DNA of 64,000 nt from Algibacter_G agarivorans (GTDB taxonomy: Bacteria > Bacteroidota > Bacteroidia > Flavobacteriales > Flavobacteriaceae): positions 17,492 to 81,491 of the forward strand of contig NZ_BAABJJ010000035.1 of the NCBI RefSeq assembly GCF_039543245.1, in the 5' to 3' direction. Both the position numbers and the translations under genes were made by a program. The notes under the pieces were generated by a model. That model was not told where the DNA came from, searched no databases, and was given only the letters and a program-made list of their open reading frames with translations. This document shows positions 50,217 through 58,750 of the stretch, piece after piece; the first letter of the stretch is position 1, and every line of letters begins with the position of its first letter.

Positions 50217-50267
50217 AATCTCGTGTAAGCGGGATTTTTTTATATGCTGAATTTTTTCAGCATCTTT
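50217..50267 (+). promoter_or_regulatory. Two hairpins in the greA leader
   Basis: AATCTCG-N6-CGGGATT followed by seven T, then ATGCTGAA-TTTT-TTCAGCAT (perfect 8-bp stem) followed by CTTTT. The first looks like an attenuator. The second resembles the GTCATGCTGAAC...TTTCAGTATCTC repeat at 43596. Confidence 0.45.
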
Positions 50268-50289
50268 TATTAAGTAAAACGATGAAGTT

Positions 50290-50763
50290 ATGAGTAAAGT
50301 ATCATACTATACACCTGAGGGATTAAAAAAATTAAGAGACGAATTAAGGCAATTAAAAGATGTGGAGCGTGTAAAAGCGTCTAGAGCTATTGCTGAAGCT
50401 AGAGATAAAGGCGATTTAAGTGAAAATGCTGAATATGATGCTGCAAAAGAAGCTCAAGGCATGTTGGAAATGAGAATTGCTAAATTAGAAGATGCTTTAG
50501 CAGGAGCACGTGTTATCGATGAATCGCAATTGGATAACTCTAAAGTATTGGTGTTATCTAAAGTTAAGATAAAAAACCAAACCAATGGCATGGAAATGAA
50601 TTATACATTGGTTGCCGACGGCGAAGCAGATTTAGCTTCAGGAAAAATATCAGTAAACTCTCCAATTGGTAAAGGTTTATTGGGAAAATCTGTTGGCGAT
50701 GTAGCAGAAATTCAAGTGCCAAATGGCATTATGAAATTTGATATTGTTGAAATTTCTAGATAG
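50290..50763 (+). CDS. greA: Transcription elongation factor GreA
   Basis: Rescues backtracked RNA polymerase by stimulating transcript cleavage. It is 157 aa, as usual. The N-terminal coiled coil is about 8-75, with the acidic tip in the GDLSENAEYDAAKEAQG stretch (about 42-58). The C-terminal FKBP-like domain has NSPIGKGLLGKSVGD (about 122-136). It is followed by a dispersed repeat and the HIT gene. Confidence 0.96.
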   Translation: MSKVSYYTPEGLKKLRDELRQLKDVERVKASRAIAEARDKGDLSENAEYDAAKEAQGMLEMRIAKLEDALAGARVIDESQLDNSKVLVLSKVKIKNQTNGMEMNYTLVADGEADLASGKISVNSPIGKGLLGKSVGDVAEIQVPNGIMKFDIVEISR

Positions 50764-50777
50764 AAAATTTCTTTTTT

Positions 50778-50823
50778 ATTTCCACCTTTCGACTTCGCTC
50801 AAGATATACTTCGGCGGAAATCT
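50778..50823. repeat. 46-nt dispersed repeat, inverted relative to 43635-43680
   Basis: Same length and 40 of 46 identical positions to the reverse complement of 43635-43680. ATTTCCACC and GGCGGAAAT at the ends are near-complementary, giving a hairpin. It lies between greA and the HIT gene. Confidence 0.75.
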
Positions 50824-50845
50824 TATCTAATAAATCTTAAAACCT

Positions 50846-51235
50846 ATGGCTTCAATTTTTACAAAAATAATAAACGGCGAAATTCCTTGCTATAAGATAG
50901 CTGAAACGGAAGATTTTTTAGCGTTTTTGGATGTTAACCCAAATGCTAAAGGGCATACACTTTGTATTCCTAAAAAGGAAGTTGATAAAATTTTCGATTT
51001 GGATGAAGCCGCTTATAATGGGTTGATGTCTTTTTCAAGAAAAGTGGCATTGGCTTTAAAAAAAGCAGTGCCGTGTAAACGTATTGGTGTAAGTGTTATT
51101 GGCTTAGAAGTGCCTCATGCACATGTGCATTTAATTCCGTTACAGTCTATGGAGGATGCAAGATTTATTCAAAAAGTAAAATTATCTTCAGAAGAATTTC
51201 AAGAATTAGCAGAAGCTATTAAGTCTAAGTTATAA
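50846..51235 (+). CDS. HIT family nucleotide-binding protein
   Basis: A 129-aa nucleotide hydrolase/transferase of the Hint type. The histidine triad is HAHVHLIPL (about 91-99), and the start MASIFTKIINGEIPCYKIAE is typical. A possible role is hydrolysis of AMP-lysine or AMP-amine conjugates. It converges with the zinc-ribbon membrane protein gene, overlapping it by 6 nt. Confidence 0.92.
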   Translation: MASIFTKIINGEIPCYKIAETEDFLAFLDVNPNAKGHTLCIPKKEVDKIFDLDEAAYNGLMSFSRKVALALKKAVPCKRIGVSVIGLEVPHAHVHLIPLQSMEDARFIQKVKLSSEEFQELAEAIKSKL

Positions 51236-51580
51236 TTCAGTATAAAATATTAGAAATATTAGTATTGCAATTAACATTAAGGTTCCTATAATAACAATCC
51301 AAGATGCTTTTTTTAAAAAAGTTGATGACTTTTTAGGCACAAAAGCTTTTTTCTGATATTCAAAAACACGTTCAATATCGTCCGTCCATTGTACAGGGTA
51401 AATTATGGAGTTACAAGTTTTACAGGCTATTTCATGGTTAATTTCAGAAGTAATCGATTTGTGAAATTTAGTTTCTACTATCTTTTGTTTAAACATTAGG
51501 CGCAAGCCATCTGTGCTGTAGCATTCAGGACAGTTGTTTTTTAACGCAACTTCTTTTATATCAATTAGTTTTTCGGACAT
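51230..51580 (-). CDS. Zinc-ribbon membrane protein, unknown
   Basis: A 116-aa protein with an N-terminal four-Cys ribbon (CPEC near 18-21 and CKTC near 53-56) followed by one C-terminal helix (about 91-112). Small zinc-ribbon anchors of this type have no assigned role. The gene ends next to the HIT stop and starts 2 nt after the histidine kinase gene, with which it is co-transcribed on the minus strand. Confidence 0.65.
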   Translation of the reverse strand: MSEKLIDIKEVALKNNCPECYSTDGLRLMFKQKIVETKFHKSITSEINHEIACKTCNSIIYPVQWTDDIERVFEYQKKAFVPKKSSTFLKKASWIVIIGTLMLIAILIFLIFYTEL

Positions 51581-51582
51581 GG

Positions 51583-52734
51583 TTAGTGTAGGCGTTTTAA
51601 ACTTATTTGTATGGTACTACCTCTTCCTTTTACAGATTCTAAAACCTTTATTTTACCATTATGGAAATCTTCAATAATACGTTTGGTGAGCGATAATCCT
51701 AATCCCCAACCACGCTTTTTTGTGGTAAAACCAGGTTCAAAAATTTTATTATAATTCTTTTTGGAAATGCCTTTTCCTGTATCGGTAACGCTCACTTTTA
51801 CGTTGTCTTCAAGTTGAGATATTTCAACTGTAAGTTTGCCTCTACCTTTCATAGCGTCAATAGCGTTTTTTACTAAATTTTCAATAGTCCAACTATAAAG
51901 TTGTTTGTTTAGATTTACGGGAATTTCACCTTCAGGGATTATAAGGTCAAATTCTATAAGCTTGGAAGATCTTGCTTTTAAATAATCATAAGACTCAATA
52001 GTTTCTTTAATAATATCGGCTTCTTCCAAAGTTGGTAAAGAGCCTATTTTGCTAAAACGTTCTGTTATGGTTTGTAATCGGTCAACATCCTTTTCAATTT
52101 CAATAATATAATCTGGATTTACGTTTTCAGTTTTTAATATTTCAGTCCAACCAATTAAAGAGGATAGAGGCGTGCCAATTTGATGTGCCGTTTCTTTAGC
52201 CATACCGGACCATAGTTTGTTTTGGGTAGCATTTTTATTACTGCTATAAAAAAAGAAGATCACGGCGCCAAATAGAAAAACAATCAGCAATAACGCCAAG
52301 GGGTAGTATTTTAATTTATTTAATAACGGCGAGTTGCCGTAGTAAATGGTACTTACAACGCTATTCCCTAATTTTACAGGAATGGGTTTGTTTTCTTCTT
52401 TAAATTTTAAAATTAATTTTTTAACATATAGCGAATCTTTAATTTTTGTTTCGTTTATATTATTAAAACTCACCAAACTTCCATCTTCATTAATAACAAG
52501 CATGGGTGTGGTTTTATTGCTGTTTAATATTTGTAAAGTAAGTCCTAAATTAACAGTGTTATCGGAATTGATAAAGTCGTTTTGAGCCAACGACCAATTT
52601 TCCATTTTGGTGCGCTCTTCATCTTTAAAATGCTGAAAAAATTCGTAGGTTTTCCACAAAATAAGTGAGACAATAGCAAAAGACGCTATAATGATAATCC
52701 AACGAAATGCATTGCTATGTTTAGTGAAAATCAT
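51583..52734 (-). CDS. Sensor histidine kinase (orphan)
   Basis: A 383-aa inner-membrane kinase with two helices (about 12-30 and 137-156) flanking a periplasmic sensor of about 105 residues. The H-box is KETAHQIGTPLSSLIGW (phospho-acceptor His near 182) with N-box NLVKNAIDAM, G1 VTDTGKGIS and G2 GWGLGLSLTKRI. The H-box context AHQIGTP is typical of Bacteroidota kinases. No response regulator is adjacent. The downstream partner is the zinc-ribbon membrane protein. Confidence 0.9.
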   Translation of the reverse strand: MIFTKHSNAFRWIIIIASFAIVSLILWKTYEFFQHFKDEERTKMENWSLAQNDFINSDNTVNLGLTLQILNSNKTTPMLVINEDGSLVSFNNINETKIKDSLYVKKLILKFKEENKPIPVKLGNSVVSTIYYGNSPLLNKLKYYPLALLLIVFLFGAVIFFFYSSNKNATQNKLWSGMAKETAHQIGTPLSSLIGWTEILKTENVNPDYIIEIEKDVDRLQTITERFSKIGSLPTLEEADIIKETIESYDYLKARSSKLIEFDLIIPEGEIPVNLNKQLYSWTIENLVKNAIDAMKGRGKLTVEISQLEDNVKVSVTDTGKGISKKNYNKIFEPGFTTKKRGWGLGLSLTKRIIEDFHNGKIKVLESVKGRGSTIQISLKRLH

Positions 52735-52893
52735 GGTTAAAATTGTTAATCAAGTAATATAATGCAAATCTGTTAATATTATTGCACAAGTTGTTAGTAA
52801 ATCGGTTTTTAGATGAACAACATAATAGCTGTATTTCCTCTGATGGAAAATAATGAAAATTGTTGACAGCCGTAAACTAATGTTGAAAACTAG

Positions 52894-52926
52894 TTTGAGT
52901 TTTAATGTTTTTTTTGATTAGTTTTG
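52894..52926 (+). promoter_or_regulatory. Promoter of the flavin reductase gene
   Basis: TTTG (52894-52897), a 21-bp spacer and TAGTTTTG (52919-52926), 19 nt before the ATG. Confidence 0.6.
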
Positions 52927-52945
52927 TGAAAACTTAAAAACGTTA

Positions 52946-53815
52946 ATGCCGTCATTAGACCCAAAAAGCTTATCAACCAGTAAATTACATAGTTATTTGT
53001 TGAGCGCCGTAGCGCCAAGACCAATTGCTTTTGCGAGTACTGTTGATGCTGGTGGAAATCCTAATTTATCGCCATTTAGCTTTTTTAATGTGTTTAGTGC
53101 TAATCCGCCAATTATGATTTTTTCGCCTGCAAGACGTGTTAGAGATAACACAACTAAGCACACGCTAAAAAATATTGAAGCAACAAAAGAGGTGGTGATA
53201 AATATGGTGAATTTTGATATAGTTTATCAAATGTCATTAAGTAGTATGGAATATCCTGAGGATGTTAATGAGTTTGAAAAAGCGGGATTAACGATGTTGA
53301 AATCGGATGTTGTAAAACCGTTTCGTGTTGCCGAATCACCAGTGCAGTTTGAATGTAAGGTGAATGATATTATTAAGTTAGGAACCGATGGTGGCGCTGG
53401 AAATTTAATTATTTGCGAAGTCGTTAGGATGCATATAGATGATGAGGTTCTTGACGAGAATGAAGCTATAGACCAAAAGAAATTAGATTTGGTTGCTAGG
53501 GCAGGAGGGAATTATTATAGCCGTGCTAAAAAAGGATTTTTTGAAATACCAAAACCACTATCTACACTAGGAATTGGGGTTGATAGTTTTCCAGACTATG
53601 TGAGAAATAGTATGGTGCTAACTGGGAATGATTTAGGAATGTTAGGTAATATAGAACGTTTACCATCAGAAGAAAGTGTAAAAGATTTTATAGAAGAAGT
53701 AGGGGAGCGTTATCCTAATATAAAAACAGCTACACACCATGAAAAACATAAATTAGCGCGAAATTATTTAAGTTTTGGTGACTTAGAAAGTGCTTGGAAA
53801 ATATTATTAAGTTAA
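52946..53815 (+). CDS. Flavin reductase-like FMN-binding protein
   Basis: A 289-aa split-barrel flavoprotein with VAPRPIAFASTVDAGGNPNLSPFSFFN (about 22-48) and the FMN-phosphate region SPARRVRDNTTKHTLKNIEATKE (about 68-90). The C-terminal extension (about 195-289) is of the longer Bacteroidota form. It likely reduces flavin or serves as an FMN-dependent reductase; substrate unknown. It is followed 30 nt later by the DUF3127 gene. Confidence 0.85.
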   Translation: MPSLDPKSLSTSKLHSYLLSAVAPRPIAFASTVDAGGNPNLSPFSFFNVFSANPPIMIFSPARRVRDNTTKHTLKNIEATKEVVINMVNFDIVYQMSLSSMEYPEDVNEFEKAGLTMLKSDVVKPFRVAESPVQFECKVNDIIKLGTDGGAGNLIICEVVRMHIDDEVLDENEAIDQKKLDLVARAGGNYYSRAKKGFFEIPKPLSTLGIGVDSFPDYVRNSMVLTGNDLGMLGNIERLPSEESVKDFIEEVGERYPNIKTATHHEKHKLARNYLSFGDLESAWKILLS

Positions 53816-53845
53816 AATAGTAAAACAAATATTAAATATTAGTAA

Positions 53846-54226
53846 ATGGAAGTTCAAGGAAGAATTAAAATGGTTGGAGAAACTCAAACTTTTGGAAGTA
53901 ATGGGTTCAGAAAAAGAGAAATTGTTGTAACAACAGAAGAGCAATACCCACAGCATATTATGGTAGAGTTTGTCCAAGATAAAACAGATTTGTTAAACAG
54001 CTATAAAGAAGGTCAGCAAGTAAAAATTAGCATTAATTTACGTGGTAGAGAATGGGTTAATCCACAAGGAGAAACTAAATATTTTAACTCTATTCAAGGT
54101 TGGAGAATCGAAGCGTTACAAGCTGAAGCAGCAGCAGGAGCAAACATACCACCAATACCACCAGCAGATGCTTTTGAGCCTGCAGGAGATTTAAAAGAAG
54201 AAGATCACGACGATTTACCTTTTTAA
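53846..54226 (+). CDS. DUF3127 OB-fold-like protein with SSB-type C-terminal tail
   Basis: A 126-aa protein. The N-terminal core (about 1-88, GRIKMVGETQTFGSNGFRKRE, REWVNPQGETKYFNSIQGWRIE) is DUF3127, which resembles an OB fold. The tail is Ala/Pro-rich, then acidic, and ends EEDHDDLPF. The canonical SSB encoded at 57029 ends EDEKDDLPF, so this protein carries the peptide that SSB uses to recruit repair enzymes. A DNA-binding or replication-linked role is inferred. Confidence 0.8.
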   Translation: MEVQGRIKMVGETQTFGSNGFRKREIVVTTEEQYPQHIMVEFVQDKTDLLNSYKEGQQVKISINLRGREWVNPQGETKYFNSIQGWRIEALQAEAAAGANIPPIPPADAFEPAGDLKEEDHDDLPF

Positions 54227-54239
54227 AACCTAACATCGA

Positions 54240-54300
54240 TTCCTTCCATTTTTTAAGGGAAGGTGGATTTTGATTTTATAGAATCAAAAGACGGAAGGGT
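54240..54300. repeat. Intergenic hairpin repeat
   Basis: CCTTCCATTTTTTAAGGGAAGG and GATTTTGATTTTATAGAATC form two adjacent hairpins, followed by AGACGGAAGGGTT. The composition is that of a common flavobacterial intergenic repeat. Confidence 0.5.
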
Positions 54301-54310
54301 TAATAAGTTT

Positions 54311-54346
54311 AAACCTCAATATTGTAACAAATATTGAGGTTTCTTT
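54311..54346 (+). terminator. Terminator after the DUF3127 gene
   Basis: AACCTCAATATT pairs with AATATTGAGGTT around a 6-nt loop, followed by TCTTTGTTT. Confidence 0.8.
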
Positions 54347-54379
54347 GTTTATAGAATTATTTTAGTATCAAAAATGTAA

Positions 54380-55012
54380 ATGCAATACCTAAACGAAAAT
54401 ATTTGGTTTCCTAATGTCAATGAAGCTTCGCCAGAAGGCATATTGGCTATTGGTGGCGATTTGTCTGTAGATAGGTTAGTACTTGCATATAAGTCGGGTA
54501 TTTTTCCTTGGTTTGAAACCGATCAACCTATTTTGTGGTGGTCGCCAGACCCACGCTTCGTCTTGTTTCCAGAGAAGTTGAAAGTTTCAAAAAGTATGAA
54601 ACAAGTATTGCGTAAAAAAGATTATACGGTTACAGTTAGCAAAGCTTTTAATGACGTTATAAATGAATGCTCAAAAGTTAAACGCAATGGGCAAAATGAT
54701 ACTTGGATAACAAATAACATGATTGAAGCTTATCTAAAACTTCATGAGTTAGGCTATGCAAAATCTGTTGAGGTTTGGCGAGAAGGCGTATTAGTTGCTG
54801 GACTTTATGGTGTAGATTTAGGCAATGGTGTGTTTTGTGGAGAAAGCATGTTTACTAAAGAAAGTAATGCCAGTAAAGTGGGGTTTATTAAGTTTATTCA
54901 AAACACTAATTATAAACTTATAGATTGCCAGGTTTATACCAGTCATTTAGAAAGTTTAGGCGCAGAGGCCATTTCTAGAGATGATTTTTTAAAATATTTG
55001 AAGGGTTATTAA
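54380..55012 (+). CDS. aat: Leucyl/phenylalanyl-tRNA--protein transferase
   Basis: Adds Leu or Phe to N-terminal Arg/Lys of proteins, marking them for ClpAP in the N-end rule. It is 210 aa. Signatures are WFPNVNEASPEGILAIGGDLS (split, about 9-29), SGIFPWF (about 37-43), WWSPDPRFVLFPE (about 50-62) and GVFCGESMFTKESNASKVGF (about 153-172). It converges with gldD. Confidence 0.95.
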   Translation: MQYLNENIWFPNVNEASPEGILAIGGDLSVDRLVLAYKSGIFPWFETDQPILWWSPDPRFVLFPEKLKVSKSMKQVLRKKDYTVTVSKAFNDVINECSKVKRNGQNDTWITNNMIEAYLKLHELGYAKSVEVWREGVLVAGLYGVDLGNGVFCGESMFTKESNASKVGFIKFIQNTNYKLIDCQVYTSHLESLGAEAISRDDFLKYLKGY

Positions 55013-55029
55013 GCATTTATGCTCTTAAC

Positions 55030-55635
55030 TTATTTCCAAGTAACCGATTCCATAATATGCTTAATATCCTTTTGTAAATAATTGGCAGCTGGTAAAATGG
55101 AATCGTAATTAGGTTTTGCGTGAAAATATAAAGAGCCTGTTAAAAAATGATTCACACTATCGGTTACGTAAAACTGTGCTGGTGATGCTACATTGCCTTT
55201 TACTTCAGCAAATGCTCCATACACTTTTCTTTCATCATTTTCATAAGGTGTTACCGGGATTTCATCTGCCTTAATAGCGTGTTTTTGTGTGAGGTTTTGA
55301 GCATCTCGTAAAAAAGCTATGAGATTTTTTTTGTCCTTTTCAATCGCTTTATAAGTTAAAAAGATAGTGCCTTTTAAGGTAGGATATTCTAAATTAATAC
55401 CATAACTTTCAGTGGATGCATTAACTTTTTTTGTTTTAATATGTGTTGCTAACACATTGGTTTCAAAAGAAAATGGCAACTCTAAATTAGTATCAACATA
55501 CTTTGCTTTTGGGTATTCTAATCTTAAATAGGCTTTGGGTTTTGGCACGTAATCTTCGCCACAAGACATGAGCAAGAAAAACCCAAACATCAAAAATATT
55601 TTGAATACAAGTGAGTAAGTCTGTTTTAAAATCAT
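55030..55635 (-). CDS. gldD: Gliding motility lipoprotein GldD
   Basis: Outer-envelope lipoprotein needed for gliding and type IX secretion in Flavobacterium. It is 201 aa from the ATG at 55635, chosen because it gives a proper lipoprotein signal (lipobox LLMSCG); the upstream ATG would add a charged leader. YLRLEYPKAKY (about 35-45) and SPAQFYVTDSVNHFLTGSLYFHAKPNYDS (about 145-172) are characteristic. It is 11 nt from gldE in the conserved mutY-ssb-gldE-gldD cluster. Confidence 0.95.
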   Translation of the reverse strand: MILKQTYSLVFKIFLMFGFFLLMSCGEDYVPKPKAYLRLEYPKAKYVDTNLELPFSFETNVLATHIKTKKVNASTESYGINLEYPTLKGTIFLTYKAIEKDKKNLIAFLRDAQNLTQKHAIKADEIPVTPYENDERKVYGAFAEVKGNVASPAQFYVTDSVNHFLTGSLYFHAKPNYDSILPAANYLQKDIKHIMESVTWK

Positions 55636-55670
55636 AAAGTTTTCAGTTTTAAGGAGCAATACCCAGTCAT

Positions 55671-56975
55671 TTATATTATGGTAAACTTCACAAGTTTAAT
55701 GCGTTTTTTATCTAAAGCTTCAATAGTAAAAACGTAATTTTCAAAATTTATTTTACTGTTCAGTTTCGGAAAACTACCTGATATTTCTAAAACAAATCCT
55801 GCGATGGTTTCAGCCTCACCTTTGCTAGCCTCAAAAATAGTGTCATTTTCAGCTTTAATAATTTTATAAAAATCTTTTAAAGCGGTTTTGCCTTCAAACA
55901 CATAATTATGGTCGTCTAATTTAGAATACATTAAATCCTCATCATCAAACTCATCACTTATATCTCCCACAATTTCTTCAATAATATCTTCTAAAGAAAT
56001 CAACCCAGAAGTCCCTCCATATTCATCGACTACAACTGCTAAATGAACTTTCTTTTCTTGAAATTCTGCCATTAAATCATCAAGTTTTTTGTTTTCTGGC
56101 ACAAAGAAAGGCTCTCGTATTAAACTGGTCCAATCAAACTGTCTTCGGTCTATATAGGGCAATAAGTCTTTTACATAAAGAATCCCTTTAATAGTGTCAA
56201 TATTATCTTTATAAACAGGGATTCTTGAATAGCCATTAGATATAATTTCAGGCATTATCTCTAAATATTTCTGTTCAATATTAAGAGCAAAAATATCTAT
56301 GCGAGGTCGCATAACTTGTTTGGTATCTGTATTTCCAAACGATACGATACCTTGTAATATTTTATGTTCTTCTTTGGTAGTATCTTCATCACTTGTTAGC
56401 TCTAAAGCCTGTGATAATTGATCCACACTTAAATTGGATTTCTGTTTTCCTAATTTATTGTGAATAGCCAATGTTACACCTCGCATTGGTAAACTTACAG
56501 GAGATAATAGCACATCTAAAACTCGAAGTGGGTAAGCCATAAATGTGGCAAACTTTAAATTGTTTCTGCTTGCATAAATTTTAGGCAATATTTCACCAAA
56601 CAATAAAATCAAGAAGGTAACTACAACGACTTCTACTACAAACTTAATTTGCGGATTTGCAATACTGCCAAACATAAAATCGCCCAAAAAGGCAAACAAA
56701 ATAACAATAGCTATATTGATAAAATTATTAGCCACTAATATGGTAGCCAATAGTTTTTTAGGGCGTGATAATAGTTCTAAAATGATTTGAATGCGCTTAG
56801 ATTTTTGCTGCTCACCATTTTCAACATCACCTCTATTAAGAGAAAACAGCGCCACTTCGGCACCAGAAATAAGTGCAGAACACACTAAAAGCAAAAATAA
56901 TAATGCAAAACCAAAAACAACTGAAAAATCAATTGCCATAATTAAAGGCTTAAAACTCTCGGGGTCAGGATCCAA
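55671..56975 (-). CDS. gldE: Gliding motility-associated protein GldE (CNNM/CorC type)
   Basis: A 434-aa inner-membrane protein. The DUF21 membrane domain (about 15-195, SALISGAEVALFSLNRGDV) precedes two CBS domains (about 210-330, VMRPRIDIFALN, VVVDEYGGTSGLISLEDIIEEIVG) and a CorC_HlyC domain. It works with GldD in gliding; homologues are Mg2+/Co2+ transporters. The start is a TTG giving MDPDPESFKP; an in-frame ATG twelve codons later is possible. Confidence 0.94.
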   Translation of the reverse strand: MDPDPESFKPLIMAIDFSVVFGFALLFLLLVCSALISGAEVALFSLNRGDVENGEQQKSKRIQIILELLSRPKKLLATILVANNFINIAIVILFAFLGDFMFGSIANPQIKFVVEVVVVTFLILLFGEILPKIYASRNNLKFATFMAYPLRVLDVLLSPVSLPMRGVTLAIHNKLGKQKSNLSVDQLSQALELTSDEDTTKEEHKILQGIVSFGNTDTKQVMRPRIDIFALNIEQKYLEIMPEIISNGYSRIPVYKDNIDTIKGILYVKDLLPYIDRRQFDWTSLIREPFFVPENKKLDDLMAEFQEKKVHLAVVVDEYGGTSGLISLEDIIEEIVGDISDEFDDEDLMYSKLDDHNYVFEGKTALKDFYKIIKAENDTIFEASKGEAETIAGFVLEISGSFPKLNSKINFENYVFTIEALDKKRIKLVKFTII

Positions 56976-57028
56976 TTACTATCGGTTTAGTTAAACGTGG
57001 ATTTCTCGATAAGTTATCGAGTGTATTG

Positions 57029-57475
57029 TTAAAAAGGAAGGTCATCTTTCTCGTCTTCTATGGTCTGGCTAGTTGGTTGTTGACTTTCCGCAGGCTTCTG
57101 TGCAACTGGAGTACTTGTAGCATTATTTCCGCTTTCTTTTTTAGTTGAAAGAAATGTAAAATCGGTACATTGAATTTCGGTAGAATATCTATCATTTCCT
57201 TTGTCGTCTGTCCATTTTCTAGTTTTCAACCGGCCTTCAATATAAACTTTATCCCCTTTGCTTAAATACTTTTCGCAAATTTCGGCGCCTTTATTCCTTA
57301 CTATAATATTATGCCATTCGGTATTGGTAATACGCTCGTTGGTTTGTTTGCTCGTATAGGTTTCGCTAGTAGCAATAGGGAAACGACCAACACAACCGCC
57401 ACCTTCAAAATAATGCATTTTTACTTCATCACCTAAATTACCAATAAGCATTACTTTATTTAAAGTTCCAGACAT
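57029..57475 (-). CDS. ssb: Single-stranded DNA-binding protein
   Basis: A 148-aa replication and repair protein. The OB fold (about 1-108) has LNKVMLIGNLGDEVKM, FPIATSETY and EWHNIIV near the start, with WIEGRL-type strand YIEGRLKTRKW near 78. A Ser/Gln/Pro-rich linker precedes the acidic tip EDEKDDLPF, the docking peptide for repair proteins. It lies between mutY and gldE in a conserved minus-strand cluster. Confidence 0.96.
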   Translation of the reverse strand: MSGTLNKVMLIGNLGDEVKMHYFEGGGCVGRFPIATSETYTSKQTNERITNTEWHNIIVRNKGAEICEKYLSKGDKVYIEGRLKTRKWTDDKGNDRYSTEIQCTDFTFLSTKKESGNNATSTPVAQKPAESQQPTSQTIEDEKDDLPF

Positions 57476-57499
57476 AATTATTATTTTTTATATAGAGTA

Positions 57500-57507
57500 C
57501 AAAATTA
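57500..57507 (-). promoter_or_regulatory. Candidate -7 box of ssb
   Basis: On the minus strand this reads TAATTTTG, 24 nt before the ssb start. Confidence 0.4.
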
Positions 57508-57564
57508 CTCATTTGCTTCGCATTTCTTTAAAATTAATAAAAAAATATGATTACATAAACCATT

Positions 57565-58608
57565 CTATTGAAAATTAAACGATTCAATAAAATTTCCTAT
57601 TAAAATGGGTACTGCATAATTTCGTATATCACGGGTTGAAATACCTTCAACAGTCAGCCTATTGACGTTCAGAATCCAAAATTTAGTATATAAATGTTGG
57701 TGCGATAATTTGTGTACAATAACGTCTTTATTATATAAGGACAAATCAAAAGAAACATCTTTCAGTAAATCCTCGTTTTCAATATGTTTTTTAAAACTCT
57801 CAGCATCCATATTTTTATCTGTTTCAATCAAAGGAAATTGATATAAGCTTTGCCAAATGCCTTTGCCTTCTCTTTTCTGTAAAATAGTTTTTTCGTCTTC
57901 AGAAATAAATACTAAAAAATTGAAGTGCTTTTTTTTCGCTTTCGCGGATTTGATTTTTACTGGTAATTCAGATATTCTATTGGTGTTAAGCGCTATACAT
58001 CCTTGGTTAAACGGACAAATATGACAATATGGGTTTTTGGGCTTGCACTGGGTAGCGCCAAACTCCATAATAGCCTGATTGAATTCCGCAGGATACTGTT
58101 TGTCAATTAATTCTTGAGCCAATAGTTTGAATTCTTTTGCACCTTTTGACGAATTTATGGGGGTATCAATACCAAAATAGCGTGACAATACCCTATAAAC
58201 ATTTCCATCTACCACTGCAGCAACTTCATTAAAACAAATGGAGGCCACAGCGCTTGCTGTGTAATCGCCTACACCTTTTAGCTTTAATAAGTCTTTATGG
58301 TTATTAGGGAACTTGCCTTTAAGTGCTTTGGCAACATGTTTGGCAGTAGCATGTAAATTTCTAGCGCGAGAGTAATACCCAAGTCCCTGCCAAAGTTTTA
58401 GCACATCACTTTCATTAGCTTTTGCCAAATCAAAAACCGTTGGATATTTAGTAACAAAAGCATCATAATAAGGCAGCCCTTGTTTTACTTGGGTTTGCTG
58501 TAAAATAATTTCTGATAACCAAATGTAATATGGATTATTGGTTTCGCGCCAAGGCAAATTTCGCTTATTGTTTGAATACCAATGTGTTAAAGTTTTTGAA
58601 AATATCAT
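57565..58608 (-). CDS. mutY: A/G-specific adenine glycosylase
   Basis: Removes adenine paired with 8-oxoguanine. It is 347 aa from the ATG at 58608, chosen over one 24 nt upstream because it begins at the conserved MIFSKTLTHWY. The catalytic Glu is in WLSEIILQQTQV (about 38), the HhH loop is LKLKGVGDYTASAVASI with catalytic Asp in AAVVDGNVYRV, and the 4Fe-4S ligands are CKPKNPYCHICPFNQGC (C-x6-C-x2-C-x5-C). The C-terminal NUDIX-like domain recognises 8-oxoG. It is divergent from hup. Confidence 0.95.
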   Translation of the reverse strand: MIFSKTLTHWYSNNKRNLPWRETNNPYYIWLSEIILQQTQVKQGLPYYDAFVTKYPTVFDLAKANESDVLKLWQGLGYYSRARNLHATAKHVAKALKGKFPNNHKDLLKLKGVGDYTASAVASICFNEVAAVVDGNVYRVLSRYFGIDTPINSSKGAKEFKLLAQELIDKQYPAEFNQAIMEFGATQCKPKNPYCHICPFNQGCIALNTNRISELPVKIKSAKAKKKHFNFLVFISEDEKTILQKREGKGIWQSLYQFPLIETDKNMDAESFKKHIENEDLLKDVSFDLSLYNKDVIVHKLSHQHLYTKFWILNVNRLTVEGISTRDIRNYAVPILIGNFIESFNFQ

Positions 58609-58670
58609 TAATTCATTTAATCGAGCAAACAAAAATAAACCTTTATAATATTAAATTTTAGTGAATTAGG

Positions 58671-58703
58671 TTTGAAATATTGAATATTTAATTCCTATAT
58701 TTG
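58671..58703 (+). promoter_or_regulatory. Promoter of hup
   Basis: TTTG (58671-58674), a 21-bp spacer and TATATTTG (58696-58703), 47 nt before the start. Confidence 0.7.
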
Positions 58704-58750
58704 CATCCCTTTTAAAATTTATAGTAATCCAAAAAATAAAAATATTAAAA

